From contig NC_133898.1 of NCBI RefSeq assembly GCF_964199755.1, forward strand, positions 130,570,224 to 130,634,223: a stretch of DNA of 64,000 nt, given 5' to 3'. The position numbers and the translations under genes are program-made. The notes below the pieces were generated by a model. That model did no database searches. It saw only the letters and a list, made by a program, of their open reading frames with translations, and had not been told where the DNA came from. Below, piece by piece: positions 31,478 through 43,699 of the stretch (position 1 is its first letter; every line of letters begins with the position of its first letter). The stretch is from Larus michahellis (taxonomy: Eukaryota; Chordata; Aves; Charadriiformes; Laridae).

Positions 31478-33035
31478 CCTGGCTGGGGACACCGGGCTGG
31501 CAGGAGGGATGCGAGGGGCTGCGGGCCCACAGACCGTGCAGGAGCTATGGGGAAACAAAGGGAAAAAACAAAACCAACCTATTTTTTATTTTTTTTTTTT
31601 TTTGCCTTCGGGAGAGTCTAAACACTTTCCTTGGTGCGTCCACCTTACCCGTTCCCTTTTCGAAGTCGCCTCTGTCGGGGTTGCAGGAGAGGGGTCCCCC
31701 ACCTGCCCCTTCCCCTGCCTGTCCCCGTCCCCTGGGAGATGCATTAGTGCCACAAAATTCTTCTTCTACCAAGCTTTCCTCCCCCTTCAAGCTCATTGCA
31801 CAGGGATGCTCCCCCCTACACCCCAGGAGGACGGGGGTGAGTTTGCCGGAGGAGAAACTGAGGCACAGAAAAGGGAAGGCAGAAGCCGAAGCTGCCTCCC
31901 TGCCTGCACCTGCCTCGCTCGGCTCCTGCTCGGCCGCTCCAAAAAATGGCCAATGTTTCCCCTCTACCTCTTCCTTTTGCCTCCCCCACCGAAAGGCTTC
32001 CCTCCCGAGCCCAGGTCTTTTGTCGCCGCTCCCGTAGGTGACAACCGCTGTCGGCGGGGATTGCTGCCGCCTCCTGAGAACCCCATAAAGATGAGTGATG
32101 CCGCAAGGGGAAAGCCGTCTTCAGGTTTCATCCCTTGCCAACCACTCGCGGCTTGCGAGACGATTCCTCTAAAAAATAACATGCTCCCTCCTAACCTGTC
32201 CTGCGATGCCCCTCGGGCGGCTGCAAAACTCCTGCGGGGTGGGAGACACAACTGCAAATAACGTTAAATTAGGGCTAGAAGAGTAAGACATGAATATTTT
32301 ACATTAAATAGTATTGAAGGCGGTTGCTTGGCTTTTGGGAAGGGCTAAGCCAAGCGGTGGTGGTGTTTGGGATGCAGAGTGCCCCGGGGGCTCCCAAAAT
32401 TAAGCCAGGATCTGGCCGAAAACTGGGGGCTGAAGTGGCCGTTGCTGATGTGGCATCAAGGATGAGGTTGGGGTCAGTTCCCGGCCACCCACAGGCCCCG
32501 GCTCCAGCGTCCCCGAGGAAGACCGGGATGCTTTTCCTCTGCAAACCCCAACTCTTTCCCAAGCAGCTGGATTTGCCTTGGCGGGGACTCACCTTCCTGC
32601 TGCGAGAGGGAGGAGGGAAAAACCCCATCCCACTTTGCAAGAAAACAGAAGGAAAAAAAAAAAAAAAAATCTCTTTTTGGCCCAAAATGCGTGGCGAGAG
32701 GGGGGAGCTGACCCTCCCCTCCGTAGCGAGAGCTGCCAGGTCCAGCCTGGATGGGGGGGGACTTTGGCAGAGGGGAAAAAAGACCCTGGATTTATGACAG
32801 CAAATAGCAGTTTGGAAAAGGGGGATAAAACAGCGAGACAGACCAATTTTTAAACATAACAGTTGTTTTTCTGTCTTTTGCCTGAATTTGTGGGTGTCGC
32901 TGCCCGGGACACCCCCCAGCGCAGCCTCACGGAGGGGCCGGGGCGGGGGGGCGCAGCGGGCAGCCCCTCAGTGACACATTAACACCCAATAAAGCAAATA
33001 AAGCCCACAATAAAGGGAGGCGAGGGGGCAATAAG

Positions 33036-33065
33036 CCGCAGGGAGGGAGGGAGGGAGGGAGGGAA
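33036..33065. repeat. (GGGA)n simple repeat
   Basis: Seven GGGA units, homopurine on the plus strand, in POMC intron 1 near exon 1. Confidence 0.9.
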
Positions 33066-33118
33066 GGGTGTGTTTTATTGCCCGTCCCTCGCTGGGCTAC
33101 CCCTGCCCGCTGTCACAT

Positions 33119-33137
33119 CCCCCCCCCCCCCCCCCCT
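33119..33137. repeat. Poly-C run
   Basis: Uninterrupted C run of about 18 in POMC intron 1. Confidence 0.9.
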
Positions 33138-33269
33138 CCCCCGCCACCACCGCTCCCCACCATCCATCGAACCCGTATTTTTTGCAAAGTCCCAAAGTTT
33201 CTTCCCCCCCCCCGCCACGCACCCCAAAACGCATCGGGGAGACCCACGAGGGCTGGGTGGTTGAGGGTT

Positions 33270-33296
33270 TGGGGTGGGGGGGGGGGGGTGGGGGGC
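33270..33296. repeat. G-run beside POMC exon 1 donor
   Basis: G-tracts with single T interruptions end about 5 nt from the exon 1 donor. On the transcript this is a C-rich tract. Confidence 0.85.
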
Positions 33297-33300
33297 TTAC

Positions 33301-33374
33301 CTGTGGCCGGGGTGGGAGCCGCCGTGCACCCACCGTCCCCCTTCTCCCGCAGGCTCCCGCCGGGCGTCTGCCGC
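33301..33374 (-). promoter_or_regulatory. POMC: POMC exon 1 (non-coding), predicted
   Basis: A perfect donor CCACAG|GTAAG on the minus strand ends at 33301. A TATA box lies about 30 nt upstream of the predicted cap site near 33374. The resulting 5' exon of about 74 nt is similar in size to the untranslated first exon of mammalian POMC. It would splice to exon 2 across a 1.8-kb intron. Confidence 0.7.
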
Positions 33375-33396
33375 TCGGCCGCGGGACCCCGCTGCC

Positions 33397-33404
33397 TTTT
33401 TATA
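33397..33404 (-). promoter_or_regulatory. POMC: POMC TATA box
   Basis: The minus strand reads GGTATAAAAAGGC in a GC-rich island, about 100 nt upstream of a strong splice donor and in the right place for POMC. POMC has a classical TATA promoter in all vertebrates studied. Confidence 0.75.
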
Positions 33405-33449
33405 CCCCTTCGCCACCATCGCGTCCGCCGCCGCCTGCCGGAGGGAAAG

Positions 33450-33510
33450 GGGGGGGGCGAGAAGGGCGGGGGGGTGGTGGGGGGGGGGGGGTGGTGGGGG
33501 GGGGAGGGGG
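33450..33510. repeat. G-rich tract upstream of POMC TATA
   Basis: Multiple runs of four or more G separated by T or A, about 50-110 nt upstream of the TATA box; compatible with a G-quadruplex. Confidence 0.85.
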
Positions 33511-33589
33511 ACCGTTCCAGGTACCGAACAAAAAGATGAGGGCGAGGAGCCGCGGGCGTCCTCGGGATGCGGCCCCGCGGCGGATGGCG

Positions 33590-33595
33590 GGATTA
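33590..33595 (-). promoter_or_regulatory. Candidate PITX1/bicoid site in POMC promoter
   Basis: The minus strand carries GCTAATCC, the bicoid-class core, about 220 nt upstream of the predicted cap site. Mammalian POMC is activated in corticotrophs by PITX1 with TBX19 at a nearby position. I see no convincing T-box half-site beside it, so this is inference. Confidence 0.35.
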
Positions 33596-33686
33596 GCATC
33601 CCCCCGCGAACCGCAGCCGGCAAAGTTTTCCGAGCGGTGGTGCTAATTGGGTTTGCAGCTCTGGAGCCGGCCCCGGGGAGGGGGTT

Positions 33687-33730
33687 GTGTGTGTGTGTGT
33701 GTGTGTCTCTGTGTGTGTGTGTGTGTGTTG
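33687..33730. repeat. (GT)n microsatellite in POMC promoter flank
   Basis: Two GT runs interrupted by CTCT, about 310-355 nt upstream of the predicted cap site. Confidence 0.9.
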
Positions 33731-36334
33731 GAGACGGGGTGGTGGGGGGGTGTGGATGGAAAGTCTTTCTCCGGGTACCAGCCGGCACCGGCGGCGGTAG
33801 TTTGGGCACGGGGTTGTTTATTACCGGAGCGTCCATCACTCCTTCCTTGAGCTCAGGCGTGGGAGGGCTTCGTGCTCCGATGGGTGCTGAGGATTTGGGG
33901 TTGTCTTTCCCTGGGATAAAAGGGGATTTGGTTAAAAAAACAAACCTCTCGGGACAGTACGGACAGGCAGCGGGCATCCTCTGCCGCGCCGGGGAGTCCC
34001 GCAGCCAGGGGCTGTGGGTGCAAAAGCAGCGGGAGAGGGTTTTCCAGCCTGGGGTGGGGGGGTGGGTTTTGCAGACCATGGATGGGTTTTCATGGTGCGG
34101 GGAGAGAGCGAGGCCAAGCAGGGTGGGACCTGGCCGGGCTTCGTCGCTGATTTTCTGCACCCAAGTCAAGCCCCAGCCCCTCCGCTCCGCTTGAGCTGGA
34201 CCAGCTTTGGGATGCAGATGCTTTCCCTATCGCACAGCAGCCCAAAGCCCAGAAAGAATCATGTTCTCTGTAGGGTTGCCCTTGGCTAGTCTATATTTAA
34301 GAGCCATGGTGGCTTCCAGGAGGCTTCTTCAGGCACGTTGGCCAAGCCTTGCATGGGCGAGCAAGAGGGATGCTCCGTCCTCTACAACATGTTCAGTGCA
34401 GGATAGCACCTCGGAGCAAGCCTGGGATGGGGCTGGGGGGCGATGGGGCATCCGAGGAGGTCGGAGCGATGGGGAAACTCATCTGGTACCAAGTTTCCAG
34501 CCCCACCCCGGACAGCTGGCACATACCTGGAGGGCTCAGCTTCTCTTTTTCCACCCATAAGAGGGTGGCAACGTGCAAATCATCCCTGCGGATGGCTGTG
34601 GTTTTGCTAAATCCTGACTCTGCCCTGAGGGTGGTTTGGGGTTAAACCACATCCCCAAACCCCGCCAGGCCCCGTGCAGGAGGTTTAACAGCAGCAGGGA
34701 GGTGTTCAGAGCTGGTTCGCCAGGGTTTGCACGGCTTTTTCTGCCCCATGCCTCACACATTTGAGGCGGATTTGCCTCTGACCTCGCTCATCACCTCCGC
34801 TGGCTGCTCTCCACAAACATCCCAGGGTGATGGCAGCGCGTCTCAGCTGCGCGTCGGGACCAGGGGATGATTTTAAGATTTTAAGGTCTTTTCTTTTTTT
34901 CCAGCTGTGGGCTTACTCAGGTGGAGAAACACATCTGCATCAGGATTTTCCATCCCCGAGATGTCATGCCAAGGTGGCCCTTGAAAGGTGGACTGTCCTC
35001 CCGGAGCACCTGATGGTGATTTTTGTTGGGTCTGGGCTCAAGCAAGATCTCGACATGGGCTGTGAGCATCCCTCCCACCAGCCCCTAGGGAGCACAGTTG
35101 TTGATTTTGTCCTAGTTTAAGGCCTAAACCACGACAGATTCGCATGCTAATGAGAAGCAAACTTCAAGGCACGGCAAAGCCACACACGGAGGTTCGCCTG
35201 CGATCGTACCAGCAGGAAGCAGATGTGGTCTCGCCTTGGGTGGGCGAAGGATTTGCTCCCATTTCACTCAACACGTCCTTCTGTAGGGAAAGGAGAAACC
35301 CCAAAGGCAACTTTCATGGGAGAGCAGCCCATGAGCAGGAGGTCGGGATCCAGGGGATCCAGAGTGTGGTTGAGCCACTTCATCAAGACATCTGCCTCAG
35401 GGTGGAGATGGTCCATCCTGGAGACAAGTCCCCTGGAGATCCTCTTCCCTTTCCAACAGCCAGAGAAGAGGCTGAAAATAAGCAAAAAGGAGGTGAGTTG
35501 TCCTTCATCGGGCTGCAGATGTGGGCATCTCCTCGCCAAAGGACTTTGGGGTGCAACAGATTCGCCTGAGTACCCCAGGACTGGATGAAACCCTCCATAG
35601 CGGGTTACTAAAGAGGCAAAGCACCACAGGTTCAAGGAATATCCTCTGTAGCATTTCAGTTTGGTTCACACCTTCTCCTCTGGACCCCCATCCTCCCCAA
35701 ATCCATCCCCCAAACCATCCACATGGTGCTCAGTGCCCGCAACTGCGTCAGCTGCCTCCGTCCTCCCTGACAGATCCTCTGATCTGCAATATTTTTTCCA
35801 TGACGGAGAGCTATTCTGAGGTTCTTTATGGCCCAAACCAGAGCTATGATTCCCACTTTAAAGGCTCTTCCATCTTCATTAGGCCAATCCGAGCAGTTTA
35901 TGTTTATAAGGAAGATGTGAAATCTGTTTAGGAAACCTTGTTGAGCGGAGCGGCTGCAGGTGAGGGGCTGAGATGAAGCATCTTCTGCCGCAGCTTCAGC
36001 AGCCCGTTTTGGAGGCTTCCGTCCTTGCTGGCCTTGCAGCTGGTGCTTTCAGACCTGCCTCCTGGAGGTGACCACAGCCCGAGCTCACCCTCCCTGCTCC
36101 CGGTGCCGGCATCTCCCAGGGAGGTTGGTGCCCCAGCATCTCCGGAGGATGCAGGAGTTCCAGCCCTGCGACTGGGGTGCTGGAATGACCGGCTCCTGCT
36201 CCCAGCGCAGGGCTGGTCCCGGTGCAACAGCAGGATACTCATTATATTTTATTACAGAGCTTATTTATCTTTTTTTTTTTTCTTTTCCAAAAAGAGTCTC
36301 CGTCTCTGGAGACATCCCAACCCGGCCTGGACGC
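33731..36334. other. POMC upstream region, no gene recognised
   Basis: Short frames only; no mobile element recognised. Confidence 0.4.
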
Positions 36335-36432
36335 GTTCCTGTGCCACCTGCTCTGGGTGACCCTGCTCTGGCCGGGGGTTGGACGGGATGATCTCCAGAG
36401 GTCCCTGCCAACCCTATGATTCTATGATTCTA
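36335..36432 (+). mobile_element. Short CR1-like 3' end
   Basis: GATGATCTCCAGAGGTCCC followed by CCTATGATTCTATGATTCTA. Confidence 0.75.
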
Positions 36433-37734
36433 AGAGAGTCCGGTGTGTAAATGAATAGTGGATGCACCCGGCTCGCAGACAGGTGGATGGGAGAGGTGGG
36501 AAGCCAAGAAAAGGACCCTACAGCTGGGAGAAAATCCCATTAGGAACCTCTTCTTTCCTCTCCTTGAGCAGGGGAGAGCTGAAGACCATCCAGGATGACA
36601 CAATCACACTGCAAGAGCAGCATCCTCCAGCCCCTGCCCTGAGCGTGGCCACCAGCAAGGCAAGCCCTTGGGGTTCTTCTCCAGCAAACTGCCCAGCGAT
36701 GGAGACCTCACTTTAGGGGTGCCTGGAATGAGATCTGGTGGCTTCGTCACCACCTTGTCCCTGTTAAGGGCCACACGCTCAGGACGTGCAGCCCTTTCCC
36801 AGCAGGGCTGGTGGTGGGGGTGAGATGTCCATGGGTGAACGGGTTCATTAGCTGCGTGATTTCTGGCCTTTCCATTTTAATTTGGAGAGCAGGTTCGCAC
36901 CGGGGTGTGAATGAGCTCTGGGGATGGGTGTGAATGTCGCGGCTGTGCTCAAATCCCGTGGGACATGGCGCAGCCATCCCACCGGGCTGTAAACACCGGC
37001 GTCATGGGGGCGAGAGGTACTCTGGGGCTTGCAAAAACCTTGTGACAGCCACGATGGTCTGTCCTAGGACCCACACGTCCCTCCGGCACAGCAACGTGCT
37101 GTTGGGTGCTGAGACAGTCCCCTTCCCTTTCTCTGAGGACAGATTCCCTGCAGTGCTTTGCAGACAGTTGACCCATCCTCTGTTCGAGCAGGTCGCCTGG
37201 GCTCAGCACCCACCCCTGCTCCTGCCCTGGTGGGGTGGGGAGTGGGGCTGAGGACCCTGGTCCATCCAGACAAACTTCATCTTGTATTTGGTGAAATGGG
37301 ATGAGGACGGATCCCCGGGACAGCTGCATTAAGGGCTTGTGCAGGGTATAATGAGCAGGCACCCAGGAGACATACAGACAAGGAGAAGTTGGGGTCATCA
37401 CCATAGAATTATTTATTTCCACCGTTTGGAGATTTTAAATCCAGAAGAGACTTAATGATGGTAAATCTGAGCTTTGGAGCCAGCGACTGGAAGATCACCC
37501 ATAGGATTAGGGCCTTTTTGGGTGCATAAATGGAGGTGATCATGTCTGTGGAGACACCCCGAGGTGTGGTTTTCAGTTGGCTTTGGTCAAGGGGTCCCTT
37601 CTGAACCCACCCATGCCTGCCTTGAGTCTGCGGCAGGCGGTGAAATACAAGCTGTGCACCTTGCTCTTGGAGGAAAATGGTGGTGCTTGCTCGGTTGTAG
37701 CCTCTCTGTAGGAGCAAGAGCAGCTCTGAAGGCA
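36433..37734. other. Intergenic, no element recognised
   Basis: I see no gene or repeat family here. Confidence 0.4.
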
Positions 37735-37876
37735 GGGACTTCAAGGCCAGGCTGGACAGGGCTTGGAGCCACCTGGGCTGGTGGGAGGTGTCCCTGCCCA
37801 GGGCAGGGGGTGGAACTGGATGGTCTTTAGAGTCCCTTCCCACCTAAACCATTCTATGACTCTATGATTCTATGGC
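37735..37876 (+). mobile_element. CR1 3' end fragment
   Basis: TTCAAGGCCAGGCTGGACAG through TATGATTCTATGG. Confidence 0.82.
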
Positions 37877-38833
37877 TGGGCCTCCCACCACCGATTCCTT
37901 GGCCCAGCAGGCACCGGGTACCAGGGTGAAGTTCACGTGAAGGTGCCTGAGCCCCACAGCAAGAGCAGCTCAGGGCAGCCTCCAGCAGAAGAAAAAAAAA
38001 AAACAGCTTTTTTTTTGGCTGGGACGTGGCACACATGAGTTTTATTACAGGGACGTGAGTCCTTTTCCTTTCTACTGGGGTCAGCTGATTTTCCTACTGA
38101 CTTTAAAAAAAGCAGAATCAGACCTAAAATGGAAGAAATAAATGACTGTGTGGCCTGTGAACAAATGGTGCTCGTTGCCGCTCTGCCTGAGCTCCCTGGT
38201 GCCAATGCCTTTTCCTCAGCACCATTTATATGCTAAAATCTATAATACTGCACTGATTCCCTGGGATTTGAACCAAAATTGGGCACTTCTCTAGGAACAG
38301 ACAACTAAAGGCATTTGAGGATCGGAACGACGTCACTCTGATATTTTTTTTTCCTGGTAGGTGTTTTCTGGGGCGACTTCTGGTATTTTTGCTCGTAGGT
38401 GTTTTCCGGCGTTCTCTTTTCTCCCTGGTATTTTGCGAAGAGCTTGAGCCACATCACCCCGCTGTGTGGGCCACGCACCCACTGGCACGGCAGGGCCCGT
38501 GCAAGACCTCGAGGTCCCGTGGGGATGAGAAGCCTTCACGGCTCGAACGGGTTTGTTTCTGCTGCTCTTCTGAGCTCATGGTGAAGGACACATCTTCACG
38601 GGGGCAGCTTGTGCCTGTTCGGAGAGAGGCCGATAAGCAGCACACACGCCCGGAGCAATCCGTGGGTCACGGGGTTTGGTAGCCCTTCGTGGATTTCTTT
38701 TTTTCACAAGCTTTTCCAGCTTTCTTTTCCAGCACCTACAGCATCCCTCGGCTGGGAGCTGCACAGCCCATCCCCCTGCTCTTGGGAAGAAACGTCCCAC
38801 TTTTGATTACAGGAGGAATATTTCGTTACGGCT
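37877..38833. other. Intergenic, no element recognised
   Basis: Contains short A and T runs around 37988-38015; otherwise unremarkable. Confidence 0.4.
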
Positions 38834-39458
38834 TGAAGAAGCCACAACAATTTATTGTGTTTTGGAAATTATTCTCTCACCCAATGACCCCTCCCCACCC
38901 AGGAAGGGGAAGTGGGAAAAAAACAAAGGAACACAAGGGTTGAAATATAAGCAGATTTAGTAGAAAAAGACTAGATAATTAACATTAATGACACAAAAGA
39001 AACAATATTAATCCCGATAGTGATATAAAATACACAAGGACTGTTCTCAGCCCATTCTATCAGCAGAAGCCGTGCGCTCCCCGCAGGGACAGCCGACGTG
39101 GGACCCTGCGAGCGCTGCGGCTCCGGGAGGAAGGGAAGGGCTCAGGGTTCCAGAGTTCTCGGGATCACAGCCATCATATAAAGAGAGAGAACTCCTCAGC
39201 AAACTTCCTAATTTATATTGAATGTGATGTTCATGGTATGAAAGAATCCGGTTGGCAGCTTGGGTCAAGTGCCCGGGTCTCGCTCCTCCTCATCCCCGCA
39301 CCTGTCAAGGCTCGAAAACACCAAGACCTTGAAACCCCCACACCAGAGCTGGCTCTAAAGTAAATATTTTCACAAATTCGGACAGTAAAGTCTTCTAAAA
39401 ATGCAGTTTTCCCAAGCATTAGGAGTGAAATTAGTCCTGTGTCGCTCAAACCGGGACA
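38834..39458 (-). mobile_element. Solo LTR, ERVK-like, copy 2
   Basis: Same element and orientation as 10638-11273, with TG...CA borders (minus strand TGTCCCGGTTTGAGCG to GGCTTCTTCA). No viral coding remnant beside it. Small indels distinguish it from copy 1. Confidence 0.8.
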
Positions 39459-40549
39459 CATTGCCATTGGCACAAGCGTTTGAGAGGACGCTTGCCTTGC
39501 TTAGCAGCTCCTGGTCGTCCTTCATGACCCTGATGTCCCATAGAGACGATGCTGCAGTGGGTACCAGCTGCACATCTTGCACCAGGACGGAGCGTGTGGC
39601 ACCAGTTTTGCAGCAAGCGGAGTGTGATGGGGACCCGGAGCTTGGCCATAGTGGATGGGCTTTGAGTGGCCACCGTGCAATGCCTGGGGATGCTCCCAGG
39701 CAGCATCTGGTCTCGGTGCAGATGTAGCTGGTGAGCAGAGCCGCAGACGGGGGGAGAAGGGCTGTCTGCACCCGGGGAATGGTGGGCACGACCCTGAAAG
39801 ACGCTGCCACAAGGCAGCCAGCAAAAGCAGGAGAGGGAACAAGAGCACTCGTTCTCTCAAATTCTCCTTCAAAAACGAGCTTGTCGTTTGGGACGTGCAG
39901 CTGGGGCCGCGGCGTTTCCTCCCTGGGGAAGGCGTCGGTTTGCACGTCTGTCTTTGAGCACCTCTTGTCTTGTTTATCTCCTGTTGTGGCTGAGTTTCCC
40001 TAAATGTTGATAGGCTGGGAAATGTCAACGTGTTCCGACACTTCCAGAACTCCCTCGTCTTTCTCACTTTGATTTTTCCAGGCAGAAGTTTAATCCCAAC
40101 TGGCCAAATCCCTTCAGGGAAGCCCTGTCCTGTAGCTCTGTCTTGATCCCTTTAGAAATTAAGACAGGCATCTGCAGCTTAATTTTTCCATGACTTTGGA
40201 AACTTGGACTCAGACTTGTCTTGGCCACCACAAATGAGCTAATTTGAGTTGCCTGAAGGGCCGAAGCTTTATTCCTGTTACGTCTGTCTTTCCTCCTGGA
40301 ACCCTCCAAGGGATCAAGACATTGGCATTCCCTAGAGAGGACCAAGCTGGCTCAGAGGAGGTTCTCAGCTGCAGAAATAGCTGCTGATCTTCTGGCAGAT
40401 GAGCCCAGCATATTACAGGTTTTGTTTGTCCTGGTTTTGCTCCCCAACACCAATCTCCTTGGACTGCAGGGAGTGAACAAATGCCACCATGATCTTTCTC
40501 CAGTGCAATTTGTTTTCGCATGTGTGCCAGATTTTCCTTGCCGGGATGC
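39459..40549. other. Intergenic, no gene recognised
   Basis: Frames up to about 190 codons occur on the minus strand but lack domains, start context or splice logic. Confidence 0.4.
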
Positions 40550-40990
40550 CAGAAACACACCATCAGGGCATCATCAGGGCATCACCAAGCATCACCAGGA
40601 CATCACCGGGCATCACCAAGGCATCACTGACCACTGCCAAACATCACCAGGGCATCACCAAGCACCACCAAGCATCATCAGGGCACCACCAGGGATCACC
40701 AGGGCATCACCAAGCACCACCAAGCATCATCAGGGCATCACCAGGCATCACCACGGCATCACCAAGCACCACCAAGCATCATCAGGGCATCACCAGGCAT
40801 CACCAGAGGGTCACCAAGCACCACCAAACATCATCAGGACATTACCAGGTGTCAGCAAGCACCACCAAGCATCATCAGGGCATCACCAGCGATCACCAAG
40901 GCATCACCAAGCACCCTCAGGGCATCACCAGGCCTCACCAGGGCATCACCAGGTACCAGCAGGCATCACCAGGGCATCACCAGGGCTCAC
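40550..40990. repeat. Satellite-like ATCACC array with 52-bp higher-order unit
   Basis: A 10-12-bp motif (GGCATCACCA) is organised into larger units of about 52 bp, seen best at 40657-40860 (CACCAAGCACCACCAAGCAT recurs). It leaves frames open, encoding His/Gln-rich spurious ORFs. Confidence 0.88.
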
Positions 40991-42004
40991 AACCCCCTCC
41001 ATGCCCCCATTCAGCATTTCTGCAAGCACAGAGCTGCGAAGCAGAAACTGAAGGTCCTGACCCCGCTTCGTTGCAATTTATATCCCCCTCATCAAGAGTT
41101 TTTGAGGGAAATGCAGCTGACTTTTTTTTTCTTGGAAATGCAGGGGATCAAAAGTATCCCTGGACATCCCCAGTTCAGGAAAGACGTGGACATCCCGGAG
41201 CGAGCGTGCTGTAGGAGCAGCGAGATGGTCACGGGGCTTTGGGGCTGTAACCCCCAGCAGGGAATTATGGCTTGGGTAGGAATAAGTCTGTTTTCTCCAC
41301 GAATGCTCAGGTGTCTCGGTTGCGGAGTGTTTTGAAACCGCTCAGAGTAGCTGGGGAGGGCAGGAAGAGGGCAGCTGCCTCTCCAGCTGGGAATGCGAGC
41401 GGCCATAGGGAGCGAGACAGCTCATTGTATGGGAAACCCTCCCCGAGGTGCACCTCGGGCTCAATTCCAGCGCTGGTAACAAAAAAAACCCAAACAAGCA
41501 AACCCAGTAAATAAATATTGCACCTTGTTTTTAGATCGAATTAATCTCATTTTGGCTCCTGGATTTGGAAATTGTCCTGTTTTCTGGGCTGGAAGAGTCA
41601 GCAAATCCCTAGCTGGGTTAGGGGCAGAGATGTGACGTTCTCGAGGGGGTGTCCTGTCCCTGCGGAGGGACATCCCTCCTGCCCGGCGCAGCTCCTCGGG
41701 TCCCTGCCACCCATCTGAGGACACGGAGGTCTCCCTGGGATGTGGCTCCTTCTTCGGTGACGGCAGAGCCAGCTCAGACCATGGGCTGGGAGGAGCTGCC
41801 TGACTTTCAGCTGGCTAAAAGTGCCAGGGAATAAATCCTGGCCTCCCTCCCTCGGGGATGGATCATCCCCCCCTGCCCGGGGCAGAGCCAGCCCTGGGGC
41901 AATAGGAGAGGTGGGGTCAGGAACCCCCAAATGGCCCAATCCGGCATTTTCTTTCCTCGTTCGCGCTGCCTTTCTTTTCTTTTTTGAGCCAGTTATAGAC
42001 AGGC

Positions 42005-42030
42005 AGACACACGCACGCGCTGTACGCGTG

Positions 42031-42061
<31 letters not shown>

Positions 42062-42064
42062 GCA
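42005..42064. repeat. Alternating CG/CA purine-pyrimidine tract
   Basis: Sixty bases of near-perfect purine-pyrimidine alternation, GCGCGC then (CA)10: a Z-DNA-prone sequence. Confidence 0.9.
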
Positions 42065-43309
42065 TTTGCACACCCAGAGCCAAATCCCCGATTATTGCTC
42101 GCGCCCCTAAGAGGGATTACGGCTTCTTAGGCAGGGGGGAGCCGGCTTTCAGCAGGGTTTAGGAGCCCAGCAGGGGCTTCATTCCCGCAACCCAGAGCTC
42201 ACACTACTTTTCGGGGTCCCGTGGGGAGGAGGACTGTCCCCAGCCCCTTCCCAGCCCCAGTGACACTCAGACGGGTCTTGTTTTCCTCCTTTCTGCAACT
42301 CCAACACTCACTGAAAAGGGACGGGAGGGGGACTGGGGAGGCCGCAGGGAGGAGCAGCCCCGAGGGGTGAGATCGGCCTCGCTCGCCCCTTCGAGATGCT
42401 GCCTCTGCCCAGGGCTGGTCCTCTCGGGAAGGATTAAGCGAAGGCGCTTAGCAAAGCCCCCGGGCAGAGCCGGATCCCTGCAGGATCCCAAAGCGGCCCC
42501 AAGACCTGCGGTGCTTTCTTGAGGGCAAGCGGCTCCCCAGCTCCAGCTGGACCCTAAATCTCCATCGGATGCACCCGGGCAGGGCTTACCCCAGGGCAGG
42601 GCATCCCGGGGCAGTTTGGCATCCAGGGCTTGGAGCTGGCGGAGAGCGCGAGCCCTTGGAAACCCATGGCCCTGCCGTACCTCAGGGTTCGGCTTCTGCT
42701 GGTATTTGTGGAGCGTGACCACGGGCACTGAAGTTTACTCTGATTTGGGGGTTCCCTGGTCTTCAGGAGCCTCTGAACTGCCTCTCACTGCTGATTATTT
42801 TATAGCAAATCACTGATTAGTGATTAGTGGTGGGAGCTAATTTGGGTCAATACAATCCTAAGAGGTTGGGGTGGGTAGAGTTGGGTTAGTTTGTACTTTC
42901 CTCCAGGAAACCAAGGCAGGGTCAGGGAAGGAGAATTATCCAGGGATACCTGGGGGGGTCTCTTCACTCATCCGAGCAGGAACAAGAAATGGAGGAATAT
43001 TGCGTTTTTTGACATTTGTCCCTCAAAGAGAGACCACACACGAGCTGGTGGGTTGTTTGCACACCGAGGGCGCGGGGGCTGTTGAAGGCTGGCCACAGGC
43101 CCATCGAGCAGAGGAGATGCTGCAGCACCTGGGCAATGATGGCAGGGACCTCATCTCCCCCAGAAACGACAGCAGGGAGCAGGCGGAGTGGGAGCTGGGA
43201 TGGAGTGGGAAGACGAGAAGTTGCATGCCCGTGGAAACGGTGGTGCGTTCCTGCATTTGGGAGGAAGCAGAAGAAGAAACGCTCGCGGCAGGGGAGGATG
43301 GAGGTACCA

Positions 43310-43470
43310 CGGGCTTCACGGTGCTGCTCTGCACAGCACGCTGCTGAGGTGGCTCCTCAACTGCTCTCCAGGCCAGATGCCTGCGGGGCTGGCACGGCTC
43401 CTGCCGCCTCCGGGGAGGATGCTTCAGGCTTATTTTTCTCACCCACAAGTTGTTGAAGCAAAAGCTACTC
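43310..43470. repeat. Local duplicate, copy A
   Basis: CAAGTTGTTGAAGCAAAAGC and about 110-150 flanking bases recur at 44830-44975 in the same orientation. Confidence 0.75.
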
Positions 43471-43699
43471 ACTGGGACGCTTGAAAACCGGCAGGGTGGT
43501 GTAGTCTGCATCTATGACTTGGGAAAAAGTTGGCCAAGGGGTACCTGGGTCTCTTGGAGTTGGCTTCAATTAATCCCGGATCACTACAGGGGTTGTAGCT
43601 GATGTCCCCCTCAAAAAGCAGGGAAGGATGCCGAAGACGGGCAGACCAAACGCTGAGCGCTCAACCTTGGGTCTTTCAGAGCCGTTATCTCTATTAGCA

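Larger units (their letters stand above)
31497..33300 (-). other. POMC intron 1
   Basis: Contains a poly-T/poly-A pair (31579-31602 and 32649-32669) and G/C homopolymer runs close to exon 1; no CR1. No other gene recognised. Confidence 0.6.

Noticed and set aside
33274-34194. A 306-codon plus-strand frame over the POMC promoter
   Set aside because: It runs through G homopolymers and the GT microsatellite, is antisense to POMC exon 1 and has no homology.
35790-35931. Short frame MTESYSEVLYGPNQSYDSHF... as a small gene
   Set aside because: Amino-acid composition looks coding-like, but there is no start context, no flanking exon and no family I recognise. It was left unannotated.
10638-39458. 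A provirus bounded by the two similar LTRs
   Set aside because: The 28 kb between them is host sequence with EFR3B and POMC exons, and no gag/pol/env remnant.
40489-41214. A 241-codon His/Gln/Ser-rich frame
   Set aside because: A by-product of the ATCACC tandem array.
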